DNA of 64,000 nucleotides from an uncultured Bacteroidaceae bacterium (GTDB lineage: Bacteria; Bacteroidota; Bacteroidia; Bacteroidales; Bacteroidaceae), in contig CAJOIE010000010.1 in NCBI GenBank assembly GCA_905234605.1, positions 1 through 64,000 of the forward strand, written 5' to 3'. Below the pieces are notes generated by a model that was not told where the DNA came from, did no database searches, and worked only from the letters and a program-made list of their open reading frames with translations. The translations under genes were made by a program, and so were the position numbers. Below, piece by piece: positions 26,650 to 36,757 of this stretch. Numbering within the stretch: the stretch's first letter is position 1; each line of letters starts with the position of its first letter.

Positions 26650-27900
26650 ATGAAAGAGAACCAGATCCTACAGTCCTACCAGATTGCCAAGGAGCGCTAT
26701 GCCGCCATTGGCGTGGATACAGACAAAGCCGTAGAGCAACTGCAACAGACGCAAATAAGCCTGCACTGCTGGCAGACCGACGACGTGGTGGGCTTCGAGC
26801 GCAACGAGGCACTGAGCGGCGGCATTCAGACCACGGGCAACTATCCGGGCCGCGCACGCAACATCGACGAGGTGCGCCGCGACATAGAGTTCGTAAAGAC
26901 ACTCCTCGCCGGCAACCACCGCCTCAACCTGCACGAGATATACGGCGACTTCGGAGGACACTTCGTGGACCGCGACCAGGTGGAGGTGAAGCACTTCCAG
27001 AGCTGGATAGAATGGGCTAAGGAGAACAACATGAAGCTCGACTTCAACAGCACCAGCTTCTCACACCCCAAGAGCGGCAGCCTCACACTCAGCAACCCTG
27101 ACCCCGCCATACGCGAGTTCTGGATAGAGCACACACGGCGATGCCGACGCATAGCCGACGCCATGGGCAAGGCACAGGGCGATGCATGCATCATGAATAT
27201 ATGGGTGCACGACGGCTCAAAGGACATCACCGTGCAGCGCAAGAGATACCGTGAGCTGCTCGCTGACTCACTCGACCGTGTGATGGAAGAGCACCTGCCG
27301 CACATGAAAGCATGCTTCGAGGCCAAACTCTTCGGCATTGGCCTGGAGAGCTACACCGTGGGCAGCCACGACTTCTACACCGCATACTGCGCAACCCGAA
27401 AGCAGATGTACACCCTCGACACAGGCCACTACGAGCAGACAGAGAACGTGTCGGACTTCGTCTCGACACTACTCATGTATGTGCCGGAACTCATGCTGCA
27501 CGTCAGCCGCCCAGTGCGTTGGGACAGCGATCACGTGACCATCATGAACGACCAGACACTCGACCTCTTCAAGGAGATTGTCCGTGCCGACGGGCTGCAC
27601 CGAGCACACATCGGTCTCGACTACTTCGATGCAAGCATCAACCGCATAGGCGCATATATAATAGGAACGCGCGCAACGCAGAAGTGCGTGCTCCAGGCAC
27701 TGCTCGAGCCACTCGCCAAGCTGCGTGAGTATGAAAACAACGGCCAGAACTTCGAGCGGCTCGCCCTGCTCGAAGAAGCCAAGAGCATGCCCTTCGGTGC
27801 CGTCTTCGACTACTTCAACCTCAAGAACGGCGTCCCCGTCGGCGAGGACTTCATCCCCGCCATCCAGGACTACGAGAAGAATGTGACCTCAAAGAGATAG
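26650..27900 (+). CDS. rhaA: L-rhamnose isomerase
   Basis: 416 residues, matching RhaA (419 in E. coli). It converts L-rhamnose to L-rhamnulose in a metal-dependent TIM barrel. Conserved blocks: ISLHCWQTDDVVGFE, LNLHEIYGDFGG, LDFNSTSFSHPKSGSLTLSN, NIWVHDGSKD, GIGLESYTVGSHDFY, DTGHYEQTENVSDF, RPVRWDSDHVTIMND and GLDYFDASINRIGA. The Glu, Asp and His residues in these blocks bind the two metal ions. Overlapping frames end here and the relic at 27930 begins 30 bp later. Confidence 0.96.
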   Translation: MKENQILQSYQIAKERYAAIGVDTDKAVEQLQQTQISLHCWQTDDVVGFERNEALSGGIQTTGNYPGRARNIDEVRRDIEFVKTLLAGNHRLNLHEIYGDFGGHFVDRDQVEVKHFQSWIEWAKENNMKLDFNSTSFSHPKSGSLTLSNPDPAIREFWIEHTRRCRRIADAMGKAQGDACIMNIWVHDGSKDITVQRKRYRELLADSLDRVMEEHLPHMKACFEAKLFGIGLESYTVGSHDFYTAYCATRKQMYTLDTGHYEQTENVSDFVSTLLMYVPELMLHVSRPVRWDSDHVTIMNDQTLDLFKEIVRADGLHRAHIGLDYFDASINRIGAYIIGTRATQKCVLQALLEPLAKLREYENNGQNFERLALLEEAKSMPFGAVFDYFNLKNGVPVGEDFIPAIQDYEKNVTSKR

Positions 27901-27929
27901 ATAAGAACTGTTATACCCCAGCCTTTTGG

Positions 27930-28253
27930 CATGGTTGGAAAGGCAAGATGTTTCTCCATTCCTCCGTTCAGCCAATTCGCCAACAAACAGCTCTCTTTCA
28001 GCGATGCAGCCCAGGCAGTCTTTGATGCAGCCATCACTGTGGCAATACTACCATGCGCAGCCCGATGCTGACCTGAATGCCTCCTACTACGGTATCAGGG
28101 AGTGTTGCTGCAAACGTGATGAGAAAGGAAGACTAAAACCAACGAGCGAAGACGGGAAATATAGCCAGTTGCATGAGGCGTTGCGCAAGACGTATCGAGT
28201 ATTAGCGCAGGCCATACCCCCAAGTCTATGATTATGGCTTCTTAATCAAGTAG
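27930..28253 (+). pseudogene. Frameshifted gene relic inside the rhamnose operon
   Basis: Three consecutive frames join into one protein-like string. The first frame gives FSIPPFSQFANKQLSFSDAA and QAVFDAAI. The second gives LWQYYHAQPDADLNASYYGI, RDEKGRLKPTSEDGKYSQLH and EALRKTYRVLAQAIP. The third gives QVYDYGFLIK and a TAG at 28251-28253. The second shift lies in a C5 run at 28217-28221 (removing one C restores the frame). It reads as the C-terminal part of a larger protein, decayed or hit by sequencing error. I half-recognise such tails from large Bacteroidales proteins, possibly methylase or restriction related, but do not assign it. It separates rhaA from the transporter. Confidence 0.6.
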
Positions 28254-28312
28254 GCCTCATTTGACAAATAAATGCCGGAATACCGATATAACGACAACAA
28301 ACCATCGAAACA

Positions 28313-29641
28313 ATGAAGCAACAATCATCCTTGAAATCCACCATCGCGGTGTCTCTGAACAACTACCTCGATGCTGGAGCCATTGTGGCGGGTGCCAGCG
28401 GCATCACGCTGTGGCAGAACTATCTCGGACTGAGTGAGATGCATCTCGGGTGGCTCAATGCCATCAGTGCCAACGCCTTGGGTGCTGCCATAGGAGCCAT
28501 CATCGGCGGCTTCCTGGCCGACAGGTTCGGGCGTAAGTTCATCTTTACCTACAACCTGCTGGTGTACATGACTGGCGTGCTGTTGGTGATGCTCAGCGTC
28601 GACTATTCGATGCTGCTGTGCGGCTTCCTCGTCACGGGCATCTCCGTGGGCGTGGGCGTACCTGCTTCGTGGACCTATATCTCCGAGAGCTCGGAGGTAC
28701 ACAACCGCGGGCGCAACATCTGCATCTCGCAGATGTCGTGGGGCATCGGGCCGATGGTCATCCTGTTCCTCGGTATGCTCTTCGCACCGGGCGGTTACCT
28801 GTTCTCGTGGGTAGAGGGCATAGCACATCTCATTGGCGGTGCCGACATTGCCGGCAATGCCTTGAACGTCTTCAGCTCCCGCATCGTCTTCTTCTCACTC
28901 TTCGTGGTGGCCTTCATCGCGTGGACGCTGCAACGGCAGCTGGAGGAGAGCGCAGAGTTCACGGCCGGCAAGGAGAAGAAGAGCGGCATCGTGGACAATA
29001 TCAGGTTGCTCTTCACCAACAGGATTGCTGTCCGCACCGTAGCCTACCTCGCCGTCATCTATTTGACCTGGAACCTCGTGGCATCGGTCATGGGCTTCTT
29101 CCTGCCACACATCTACGAGACGGCAGGCGGAGTGAGCAACGAGCAGGCCAACTGGCTCTCGTGCGTGCTCTGGTTCTGCACTGTCGCCACGACGGCAGTC
29201 CTCTCGCAGTGCATCGACCGCGTAAGCCATAAGGCGGTCTATATCCTCGGGCTCCTCTTCGCCATCGCCCCGTGGGCTATGGTTGTCACGACAGGCATCG
29301 GCAGCACAGTCTCCCTATGGGCCTTCGCCATACTGTGGGGCATCGAGGGCGGCCTCTCTGTGCAAATATTCTACGCCCTCTGGGGCAGCGAGCTCTTCCC
29401 GGCCAAGTTCCGTGCCGGTGCACAGGGCCTGATGTTCTTCATCGTGCGCGGTATCTCCGCCGCATGGGGACTCGTCTTCACCTATATCTACGGCGAGAAC
29501 GGCGAAGGCTTCACCCTCGCTGCCTGGTGCATGATAGCCCTGCTCGTCGTTGCCCTCGTCGTCGGCGTCATCGGCGCACCCGACACCCGCGGCAAGAGCC
29601 TCGTACAGATTACTGAGGAACGCTATGGCGAGGACTTTTAG
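28313..29641 (+). CDS. MFS sugar transporter, probable L-rhamnose uptake
   Basis: 442 residues with about 12 hydrophobic segments. The MFS loop 2-3 signature GGFLADRFGRKF lies at about 65-76, GVGVPASWTYISESS in helix 4-5 resembles the sugar-porter pattern, and the protein ends with a hydrophilic tail. It sits between rhaA and rhaD, so L-rhamnose import is the natural inference. This is not the RhaT (drug/metabolite transporter type) permease usual in rhamnose operons I know, suggesting replacement by an unrelated carrier. It is 59 bp after the relic and 78 bp before rhaD. Confidence 0.85.
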   Translation: MKQQSSLKSTIAVSLNNYLDAGAIVAGASGITLWQNYLGLSEMHLGWLNAISANALGAAIGAIIGGFLADRFGRKFIFTYNLLVYMTGVLLVMLSVDYSMLLCGFLVTGISVGVGVPASWTYISESSEVHNRGRNICISQMSWGIGPMVILFLGMLFAPGGYLFSWVEGIAHLIGGADIAGNALNVFSSRIVFFSLFVVAFIAWTLQRQLEESAEFTAGKEKKSGIVDNIRLLFTNRIAVRTVAYLAVIYLTWNLVASVMGFFLPHIYETAGGVSNEQANWLSCVLWFCTVATTAVLSQCIDRVSHKAVYILGLLFAIAPWAMVVTTGIGSTVSLWAFAILWGIEGGLSVQIFYALWGSELFPAKFRAGAQGLMFFIVRGISAAWGLVFTYIYGENGEGFTLAAWCMIALLVVALVVGVIGAPDTRGKSLVQITEERYGEDF

Positions 29642-29719
29642 AAGTATCATCATAACGCCGAAACACCGTAACGCCGATATAGCGGCATACCGGAATAACG
29701 CATAACAACGAAACTAACC

Positions 29720-30538
29720 ATGGTTAAACAAAGCATTCTTGACAACAATCAGCGGCTGAAGCAGGAGGTGGATGCCGTGGCCGAGGTGGCCGGCTACCTG
29801 TGGCAAAAGGGATGGGCCGAGCGCAATGGCGGCAACATCACGGTGAACATCACGGAACATGTGGACGACGCTGTCAAGGCGTTGCCTGCCATCTCGCCCG
29901 TCTATCAGATTGGCACGACACTGCCACACCTGCGCGGCTGCTATTTCTATTGTAAGGGCACGCAGATGCGCATGCGCGACCTGGCCCGATGGCCGATGGA
30001 CAACGGGAGCATCATACGCATCATGGACGACTGCGCCTCGTATGTCATAATAGCAGACAAGGCGGTGAAGCCGACGTCGGAGCTGCCGTCGCACCTTGCT
30101 GTGCACGACTACCTGCTGGCCAAGGGGTCGCCCTATCGAGCCAGCCTACATACGCATCCCATTGAGCTGGTGGCACTGACGCACAACAAGAAGTTCATGG
30201 AGAAGGACGTGGCCACGCGGATGCTGTGGTCGATGATACCTGAGACTAAGGCTTTCTGCCCGCGCGGCCTCGGCATGGTACCCTACATGCTGCCGTCGAG
30301 CGTGGAGCTGGCCGATGCCACCATCAAGGCCATCGACGACGACTACGACGTGGTGATGTGGGAGAAACATGGCGTCTTCGCCGTTGACACCGACATCATG
30401 GCTGCCTTCGACCAGGTGGATGTCCTGAACAAGGCTGCCCTCATCTACATTGCTGCCAAGAACATGGGCTTTGAGCCCGACGGCATGACAGATGCACAGA
30501 TGAAGGAGCTGAGTGACGTGTTCGGACTTGCCAAGTAG
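29720..30538 (+). CDS. rhaD: Rhamnulose-1-phosphate aldolase
   Basis: 272 residues (RhaD of E. coli 274). A class II zinc aldolase cleaving L-rhamnulose 1-phosphate to dihydroxyacetone phosphate and L-lactaldehyde. AERNGGNITVNIT (about 33-45) is the phosphate-binding loop. SELPSHLAVHDYL and SLHTHPIELVALTH (about 140-153) supply metal-binding His residues, and DVVMWEKHGVFAVD carries the third His. It is the last catabolic gene; the esterase gene follows after 80 bp and may be in the same transcript. Confidence 0.95.
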   Translation: MVKQSILDNNQRLKQEVDAVAEVAGYLWQKGWAERNGGNITVNITEHVDDAVKALPAISPVYQIGTTLPHLRGCYFYCKGTQMRMRDLARWPMDNGSIIRIMDDCASYVIIADKAVKPTSELPSHLAVHDYLLAKGSPYRASLHTHPIELVALTHNKKFMEKDVATRMLWSMIPETKAFCPRGLGMVPYMLPSSVELADATIKAIDDDYDVVMWEKHGVFAVDTDIMAAFDQVDVLNKAALIYIAAKNMGFEPDGMTDAQMKELSDVFGLAK

Positions 30539-30618
30539 GAAGAGCACGCATGTGCAGCAATGGCTATACACCAATGCGCATGAATGGCTGTTGCACTAAT
30601 CATAAATGATACATTGCT

Positions 30619-31440
30619 ATGAAGAAGATGATGAAAACCGCATGCGCAATGTTGGCGGTGTGCGGCACGCTGTCCGCACAATACGTGATGCCTACCATTG
30701 AACTCTGGCCGCAGCAGGTGCCTGCAGCCCGCGAGGCCAAGGCTGCGCCTGCGGCACGCCAGGGGCGCGACGTCGCCTACCTCGACCGCGTCAGCAATCC
30801 CACGCTTGAGGCATTCGCTCCCACTGTCGAGACTAACGGCAAGGCCGTTGTCGTGTGCCCTGGCGGTGCCTACAGCGTGCTCGCCTACGACAAGGAAGGG
30901 CAGGAGGTGGCCCAGTGGCTGGCCTCACAGGGCTACACGGCCTATGTCCTGGCCTATCGCGTGCCCGACAACCGCGCGGGTGCCCTTCAGGACGCGCAGC
31001 GCGCCGTGCGCCTCGTGCGTCAGCGCGGACATAAGGTCGTGGGCATGATAGGCTTCTCGGCTGGAGCATCGCTCACCTGCCGCGCGGCCACACGGTGGGC
31101 GCAGCCGGCCTACGAGCCAGCCGATGAGGCCGACGCTCTGTCTTGCCGTCCCGATTTCGGCATTCTCATCTATCCTGCATATCTTGACGAAGGCCCCGGA
31201 GGCACGCTCACGCCGGAGCTTACCGTCAGTGCCGAGACTCCGCCGCTCTTTGTCTTTGGCACCGAGGACGATGTGCGCTACAGCGGACCCTCGTCGCTCA
31301 CCATAACCGATGCCATGCGCCGCGCCGGAGCACCCGTCGAGCTACACTACCTTGCCCGTGGCGGTCATGGCTACGGCATGCGCGCCGGTGCTGGCCTCGT
31401 GTGGCCGCCCCTTGTGCAGGCATGGCTCGCCAAGCAATGA
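30619..31440 (+). CDS. Secreted alpha/beta-hydrolase, acetyl-xylan-esterase-like
   Basis: 273 residues. N-terminal MKKMMKTACAMLAVCGTLSA is a signal peptide. The fold shows VVVCPGGAYSVLAYDKEG (oxyanion loop with PGG), nucleophile elbow GFSAG (145-149, Ser147), FVFGTEDD (acidic member near 215) and catalytic GGHGYGM (His250). These fit BD-FAE/Axe-type carbohydrate esterases removing acetyl or similar groups from plant or host glycans. Location after rhaD suggests processing of rhamnose-containing polymers (inference); it could also be under separate control. Confidence 0.85.
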   Translation: MKKMMKTACAMLAVCGTLSAQYVMPTIELWPQQVPAAREAKAAPAARQGRDVAYLDRVSNPTLEAFAPTVETNGKAVVVCPGGAYSVLAYDKEGQEVAQWLASQGYTAYVLAYRVPDNRAGALQDAQRAVRLVRQRGHKVVGMIGFSAGASLTCRAATRWAQPAYEPADEADALSCRPDFGILIYPAYLDEGPGGTLTPELTVSAETPPLFVFGTEDDVRYSGPSSLTITDAMRRAGAPVELHYLARGGHGYGMRAGAGLVWPPLVQAWLAKQ

Positions 31441-31496
31441 TGTGTTGCAAAATGCAGGCAAAAGTAGGCCGCAAGGGGCAAAAAAATAGGCTTTCC

Positions 31497-31527
31497 TTTG
31501 TGTGGATGCACAAAAGCCCTACTTTTG
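31497..31527 (+). promoter_or_regulatory. Consensus promoter for the dockerin/cohesin locus
   Basis: TTTG (31497-31500), 19 bp, then TACTTTTG (31520-31527): a textbook Bacteroidetes -33/-7 pair, the best in the window. It lies 67 nt before the dockerin start codon. Confidence 0.75.
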
Positions 31528-31594
31528 CCAATGCGTAGTATTGCGCAGTAACAGCAAGAGCATAAATAAACAATAACCTAATCCTAAAGAAACG

Positions 31595-31906
31595 ATGAAG
31601 AAGAGTTTAATCCTATTCCTCGCTGCCCTCGCTCCACTCTGTGCCTGGGCCGACGAGCAACCCGCTGCCGCCGCGGCAGAGGTCAAGCCTGACATCACGA
31701 CCATAGTAGAGGTTCCGGGTGATGTAAATAAGGACGGCAAGGTTGATATTGATGATATTGTTCTAATCATCAATCACTACTTGGCAGATGAGGCAACACA
31801 GGCCGAAGCCACAGCTTATTTCCGTCTTGCTGCAAATATTAATCAAGACAAAAAGATTGATATAGACGACATTGTTGCAGCTATCAACATTTATCTTGGT
31901 AAATAA
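31595..31906 (+). CDS. Small secreted dockerin-domain protein
   Basis: 103 residues. Signal peptide MKKSLILFLAALAPLCAWA, then a short Ala/Glu linker and two calcium-binding dockerin type I repeats: PGDVNKDGKVDIDDIVLIIN (41-60) and NINQDKKIDIDDIVAAINIY (81-100). Each shows the D/N-x-D/N-x-D/K-x-x-x-x-D loop and the following helix. Almost nothing but the dockerin remains, so it is a stand-alone module rather than the tail of an enzyme. It lies 23 bp before a cohesin-like protein. GC content is visibly lower than in neighbouring genes, which may mean acquisition from elsewhere. Confidence 0.85.
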   Translation: MKKSLILFLAALAPLCAWADEQPAAAAAEVKPDITTIVEVPGDVNKDGKVDIDDIVLIINHYLADEATQAEATAYFRLAANINQDKKIDIDDIVAAINIYLGK

Positions 31907-31929
31907 ACATACACAACACTAATATCTAC

Positions 31930-33093
31930 ATGAAAAAGATTGCTTTGGCATTGGTCGCTCTTTGCGCCATTGCTCTTCAAGTGAAGGCAGACACAGACAT
32001 CACGGCACGTGAGAACTGCCTCTATGTCGCTTCGGCGACTGTCCGCACGGGCACAGTCTACAATCTGTCCATTGCAATGAAGAACTCTGCTTCCACGCAG
32101 GGCTATAATCTGGAGGTTGTGGTTCCCACGGAGTTTGAGATAGGTACTCCGGTAGCAACACTTACACGCAATGCAACCCAGGTCGTTTACAGCAACATTG
32201 TTGGTGATGGTATTATCCGTATTGCAGGAACCAGTACTGCAGGTGATGTCTATACAGGCAATGATGGTGAAGTGTTCCAATTGCCCATCACCATTCCAGC
32301 TACTGCTACAGTCGGTACATACACCATCAAGATACAAGGCTCTAAGATTCAGGGCTTAGGTGATTTGGAAGATACCGAGACCACCATCACGGTGACCGAT
32401 GTTATCACCCTCTCCGAGAATGACACGGAGCTGCCTGAGGATGCAGAGAACGCTAAGGTCAAGGTGGTGCGCACCATCAACGCCAATGAGTGGAGCACCA
32501 TCTGCTTGCCTTTTGCTATGACAGAGGAGCAGGTGGCTGAGGCTTTCGGCTCAGATGTTCAGCTTGCTGACTTCACAGGCTATGAGACCGATGATGATGT
32601 GACCTATATCAAGGTTAACTTTGAGAGCGTCGATGCCATCGAAGCCAACCACCCATATATAATTAAGGTGACTGAGGATGTCACGGAGTTCACCGCAGAA
32701 GGTGTCGACATCGCAGCAGAAGAAGAACCTGTGGTTGCAACGGTGAAACGCACGCGCTGGGTGTGGAGTGAGTTTATAGGCAACTATGTTGCCGGCACAA
32801 GTGTTCCTGAGTTTACACTCTTCTTGAGTGGTGGTGCTTTCTGGTATTCTCTTGGCAACACCAGCATGAAGGCGTTCCGTGGCTACTTCGATTTCTCGGA
32901 TTCGCTTTCTGATGTGAAGTCAGAGTATAGCGTTAAGGCTATTTCCATCAACCTCGACGGTCAGGCCACAGCCGTGCGCGACCTCAATGTCGTTGCTCCT
33001 GCCAACGGTGCCATCTACAATGTTGCCGGCCAGCGCGTGAGCAAGGTTCAGAAGGGTCTCTACATCGTAGGCGGCAAGAAGGTGCTGCGCTGA
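31930..33093 (+). CDS. Secreted cohesin-like protein with sorting-like tail
   Basis: 387 residues. Signal peptide MKKIALALVALCAIALQVKA. Residues of about 25-155 resemble a cohesin/carbohydrate-binding beta-sandwich: TVYNLSIAMKNSASTQGYNL, VVPTEFEIG, then FQLPITIPATATVGTYTIKI. From about 180 comes a NEWSTICLPFAMTEEQVAEA domain, homologous in pattern to STVVLPFAL of the 1454-residue protein. The C-terminus is AIYNVAGQRVSKVQKGLYIV then GGKKVLR. It is likely surface-exposed or exported. Adjacency to a lone dockerin suggests the two could bind; this is inference. The small protein at 33136 follows. Confidence 0.75.
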   Translation: MKKIALALVALCAIALQVKADTDITARENCLYVASATVRTGTVYNLSIAMKNSASTQGYNLEVVVPTEFEIGTPVATLTRNATQVVYSNIVGDGIIRIAGTSTAGDVYTGNDGEVFQLPITIPATATVGTYTIKIQGSKIQGLGDLEDTETTITVTDVITLSENDTELPEDAENAKVKVVRTINANEWSTICLPFAMTEEQVAEAFGSDVQLADFTGYETDDDVTYIKVNFESVDAIEANHPYIIKVTEDVTEFTAEGVDIAAEEEPVVATVKRTRWVWSEFIGNYVAGTSVPEFTLFLSGGAFWYSLGNTSMKAFRGYFDFSDSLSDVKSEYSVKAISINLDGQATAVRDLNVVAPANGAIYNVAGQRVSKVQKGLYIVGGKKVLR

Positions 33094-33135
33094 ATGTGAT
33101 AATGTAGAATGTTAAATGTAAACACACTTACGACA

Positions 33136-33294
33136 ATGAAGCTGCAATATATAGCTCCTGAGACGGAGACAATTCTCACGAATACAGGTAACCTGCTTGG
33201 CGTGTCTGGCAACGGCATCCCTTATGGCGGTGTTGACGAGAATGGCGAGAAGGAGCCCGCTGCCAAGGGCATCTTCGGCGAGGAGATTTTCTGA
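33136..33294 (+). CDS. Small YIAP-type protein
   Basis: 52 residues: MKLQYIAPETETILTNTGN, then LLGVSGNG and a Gly/Glu-rich tail ending KGIFGEEIF. The start is the ATG before KLQYIAP; a longer frame reads into spacer DNA. It is the counterpart of the protein at 13023: same YIAP opening, LL-x-S centre and Gly-rich end, and again placed just after a secreted protein with the STxxLPFA domain and GGKK tail. The spacer contains AATGTAGAATGTTAAATGTA. No signal peptide. Function unknown. Confidence 0.7.
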   Translation: MKLQYIAPETETILTNTGNLLGVSGNGIPYGGVDENGEKEPAAKGIFGEEIF

Positions 33295-33344
33295 ACCGCC
33301 AACCGATGCAGGCTGCTATCCTGGCCTGCTTCCCTCAAAAGATT

Positions 33345-33379
33345 AGCGAGCCACTTGCCTTCGAGGCAAGTGGCTCGCT
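33345..33379 (+). terminator. Strong hairpin terminator
   Basis: A perfect 16-bp stem, 33345-33360 with 33364-33379, loop TCG, located 50 bp past the small protein's stop. It has no real T-tract. It separates this locus from the convergent TPR gene. Confidence 0.65.
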
Positions 33380-33402
33380 GCGTTTAGCTATAGGGATTAT
33401 AG

Positions 33403-33492
33403 TTCCTATAGTTCCTATAGTTCCTATAATTCCTATAGTTCCTATAATTCCTATAGTTCCTATAGTTCCTATAATTCCTATAGTTCCTATAG
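33403..33492. repeat. Ten-copy 9-bp tandem repeat TTCCTATAG/A
   Basis: Exactly ten contiguous 9-bp units, TTCCTATAG or TTCCTATAA, run from 33403 to 33492. A divisible-by-three period keeps a meaningless IVPIIP-type frame open; it is not a gene. The array sits between convergent genes, only 16 bp past the TPR gene's stop. It is a probable slippage-prone minisatellite. Confidence 0.95.
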
Positions 33493-33508
33493 CTTTCTAT
33501 ATAACCAG

Positions 33509-34960
33509 CTACTTTTGTGGGAAGTGGCCGTAGGCGCAGTAGTAGCAGTAGTCGTAGTAGTCGGTTGGGTTGGCGGCAGGGAAGAATGTGGCGAGGTAGT
33601 CGCTCAGGTTGGCGGCCTTGAGTTCCATGGCTTTTGCCACATGTGGCAGGGCGGCGATGTAGGCGTCCTGTGCCAGATAGCATGCAGCTATGCGCGTGTG
33701 TATCTCGCCTTCGGGCATGGCCTCGTTGGCACATGCCAGCAGGTGCTGCGTGTGGGGCAGGGCGCGCTCGGGGTAGTCCATCTCATAGAGGTAGTAGGCC
33801 ATGAGGTCCACGAGCTCCCCTTCGAGGTCGGGGTCCTTGTCTGTTGCAGCCTGCAGGTATGTCTCGCCCATGTCGGGCCTGCGGGCTTCCACACACAGCT
33901 CGGCGCGCAGTCCGTCGTAGGTCGTTGATGCCTCTGTGCCAGCTCTCTCCATCTGTGCCACATAGTCCAGGGCCGTGTCCAGGTGTCCCATGCGTGCATG
34001 AGCATGTGCATAGAGCTCTCTTGTGCTGTCAATGGCCTGGCTGTCGGCGTTGGGACATTGTGCTGCGCGGTCGAGGGTCATCACCACGTCGGGCCAGCAT
34101 TTCATCTCGGTGAGGGCGTAGGCATCGGCAATCCATGCCTGGGCGTCGTCGGGTGCCTGTTGCTGTAGGGTGGTGAGTATGTCGTGTGCTTCCTGCTCGC
34201 GCTGTGAGCGTGTTAGTGCCCATGCCTTGAGCAGCAGTGAGCGCTGCGATGTAGGCTCCACGGCCAGTGCGTAGTCCAGACTGGCTATGGCCTCGTCGTA
34301 GCGCTCGAGGTTGTAGTATGCCTCCGCCTGCCAGTTCCAGGCTTCGGTGTCGAATGGGTCCACGTCGAGCATCCGCTCTATGAACGGCAGTGCAGCCTTG
34401 TATTTGTCCATGCAGAGCAGCAGGTCGGCCTGTGTGAGCCATGTCTTGTACCAGTCGGGTGCCAGCGTGTTGAGGCGTTGTGTCAGTGTGGTAGCTTCGT
34501 CGTAGAGTTCGTGGTCGAGGAATATCTGAATGGCGTCGTAGAGCAGGTAGTCGAGGTCGTCGTCGGTCTCGTCGGCTATATGCTCTATGTAGGTCAGGGC
34601 GTCTGCGGCGTGTCCGTTCATCACTAACAGCTCGGCACGCAGGAACTGCACTTCGCGGTCGTTGTCGTCGTCGATGGTGGCGCATATCCTCACGGCCTCC
34701 TCCACGTTGCCGGCGGCCATGAGCAGGCGTGCGTCGAGCACCTTGGTGAGTGCGGCTTCGGGGTGCAGGCGTTTTGCCAGTGCCACCACTTGCTGTGCGC
34801 TCTCCATGTCGGCACGTATCTGTGTGTAGTAGTCGCACAGGTCGGCCAGCTCGAACACGTCGAGGTAAATGTCGCGCCCCTGCCGCCGTGCTGCCTCATA
34901 GCGTTGCAGCAGGGCGGCGAACTCGGGGCCGTCGTAGTATTTCTGGTCGTCGGTGTGCAT
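33509..34960 (-). CDS. Tetratricopeptide repeat protein
   Basis: 483 residues, almost wholly helical. Repeated TPR-like pairs are seen, for instance AWNWQAEAYYNLERYDEAIA then SLDYALAVEP, and KTWLTQADLLLCMDKYKAAL then PFIERMLDVDP. The acidic N-terminus MHTDDQKYYDGPEFAALLQ lacks a signal peptide, so it is probably a cytoplasmic scaffold. The C-terminus ends in an unusual NPTDYYDYCYYCAYGHFPQK. Partner unknown. It follows glnS by 39 bp on the same strand and may be co-transcribed. Confidence 0.88.
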   Translation of the reverse strand: MHTDDQKYYDGPEFAALLQRYEAARRQGRDIYLDVFELADLCDYYTQIRADMESAQQVVALAKRLHPEAALTKVLDARLLMAAGNVEEAVRICATIDDDNDREVQFLRAELLVMNGHAADALTYIEHIADETDDDLDYLLYDAIQIFLDHELYDEATTLTQRLNTLAPDWYKTWLTQADLLLCMDKYKAALPFIERMLDVDPFDTEAWNWQAEAYYNLERYDEAIASLDYALAVEPTSQRSLLLKAWALTRSQREQEAHDILTTLQQQAPDDAQAWIADAYALTEMKCWPDVVMTLDRAAQCPNADSQAIDSTRELYAHAHARMGHLDTALDYVAQMERAGTEASTTYDGLRAELCVEARRPDMGETYLQAATDKDPDLEGELVDLMAYYLYEMDYPERALPHTQHLLACANEAMPEGEIHTRIAACYLAQDAYIAALPHVAKAMELKAANLSDYLATFFPAANPTDYYDYCYYCAYGHFPQK

Positions 34961-34999
34961 GGTGCGTGTGGTGTGGAGGAGTGCAGAGGTGTGCGTGTC

Positions 35000-36742
<1,743 letters not shown>

Positions 36743-36757
36743 GGTTGGTGTCGGGGG

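Noticed and set aside
33306..33533. Open frame with IVPIIP repeats
   Set aside because: Arises only from the 9-bp tandem repeat, whose length is divisible by three; no protein-like flanks.
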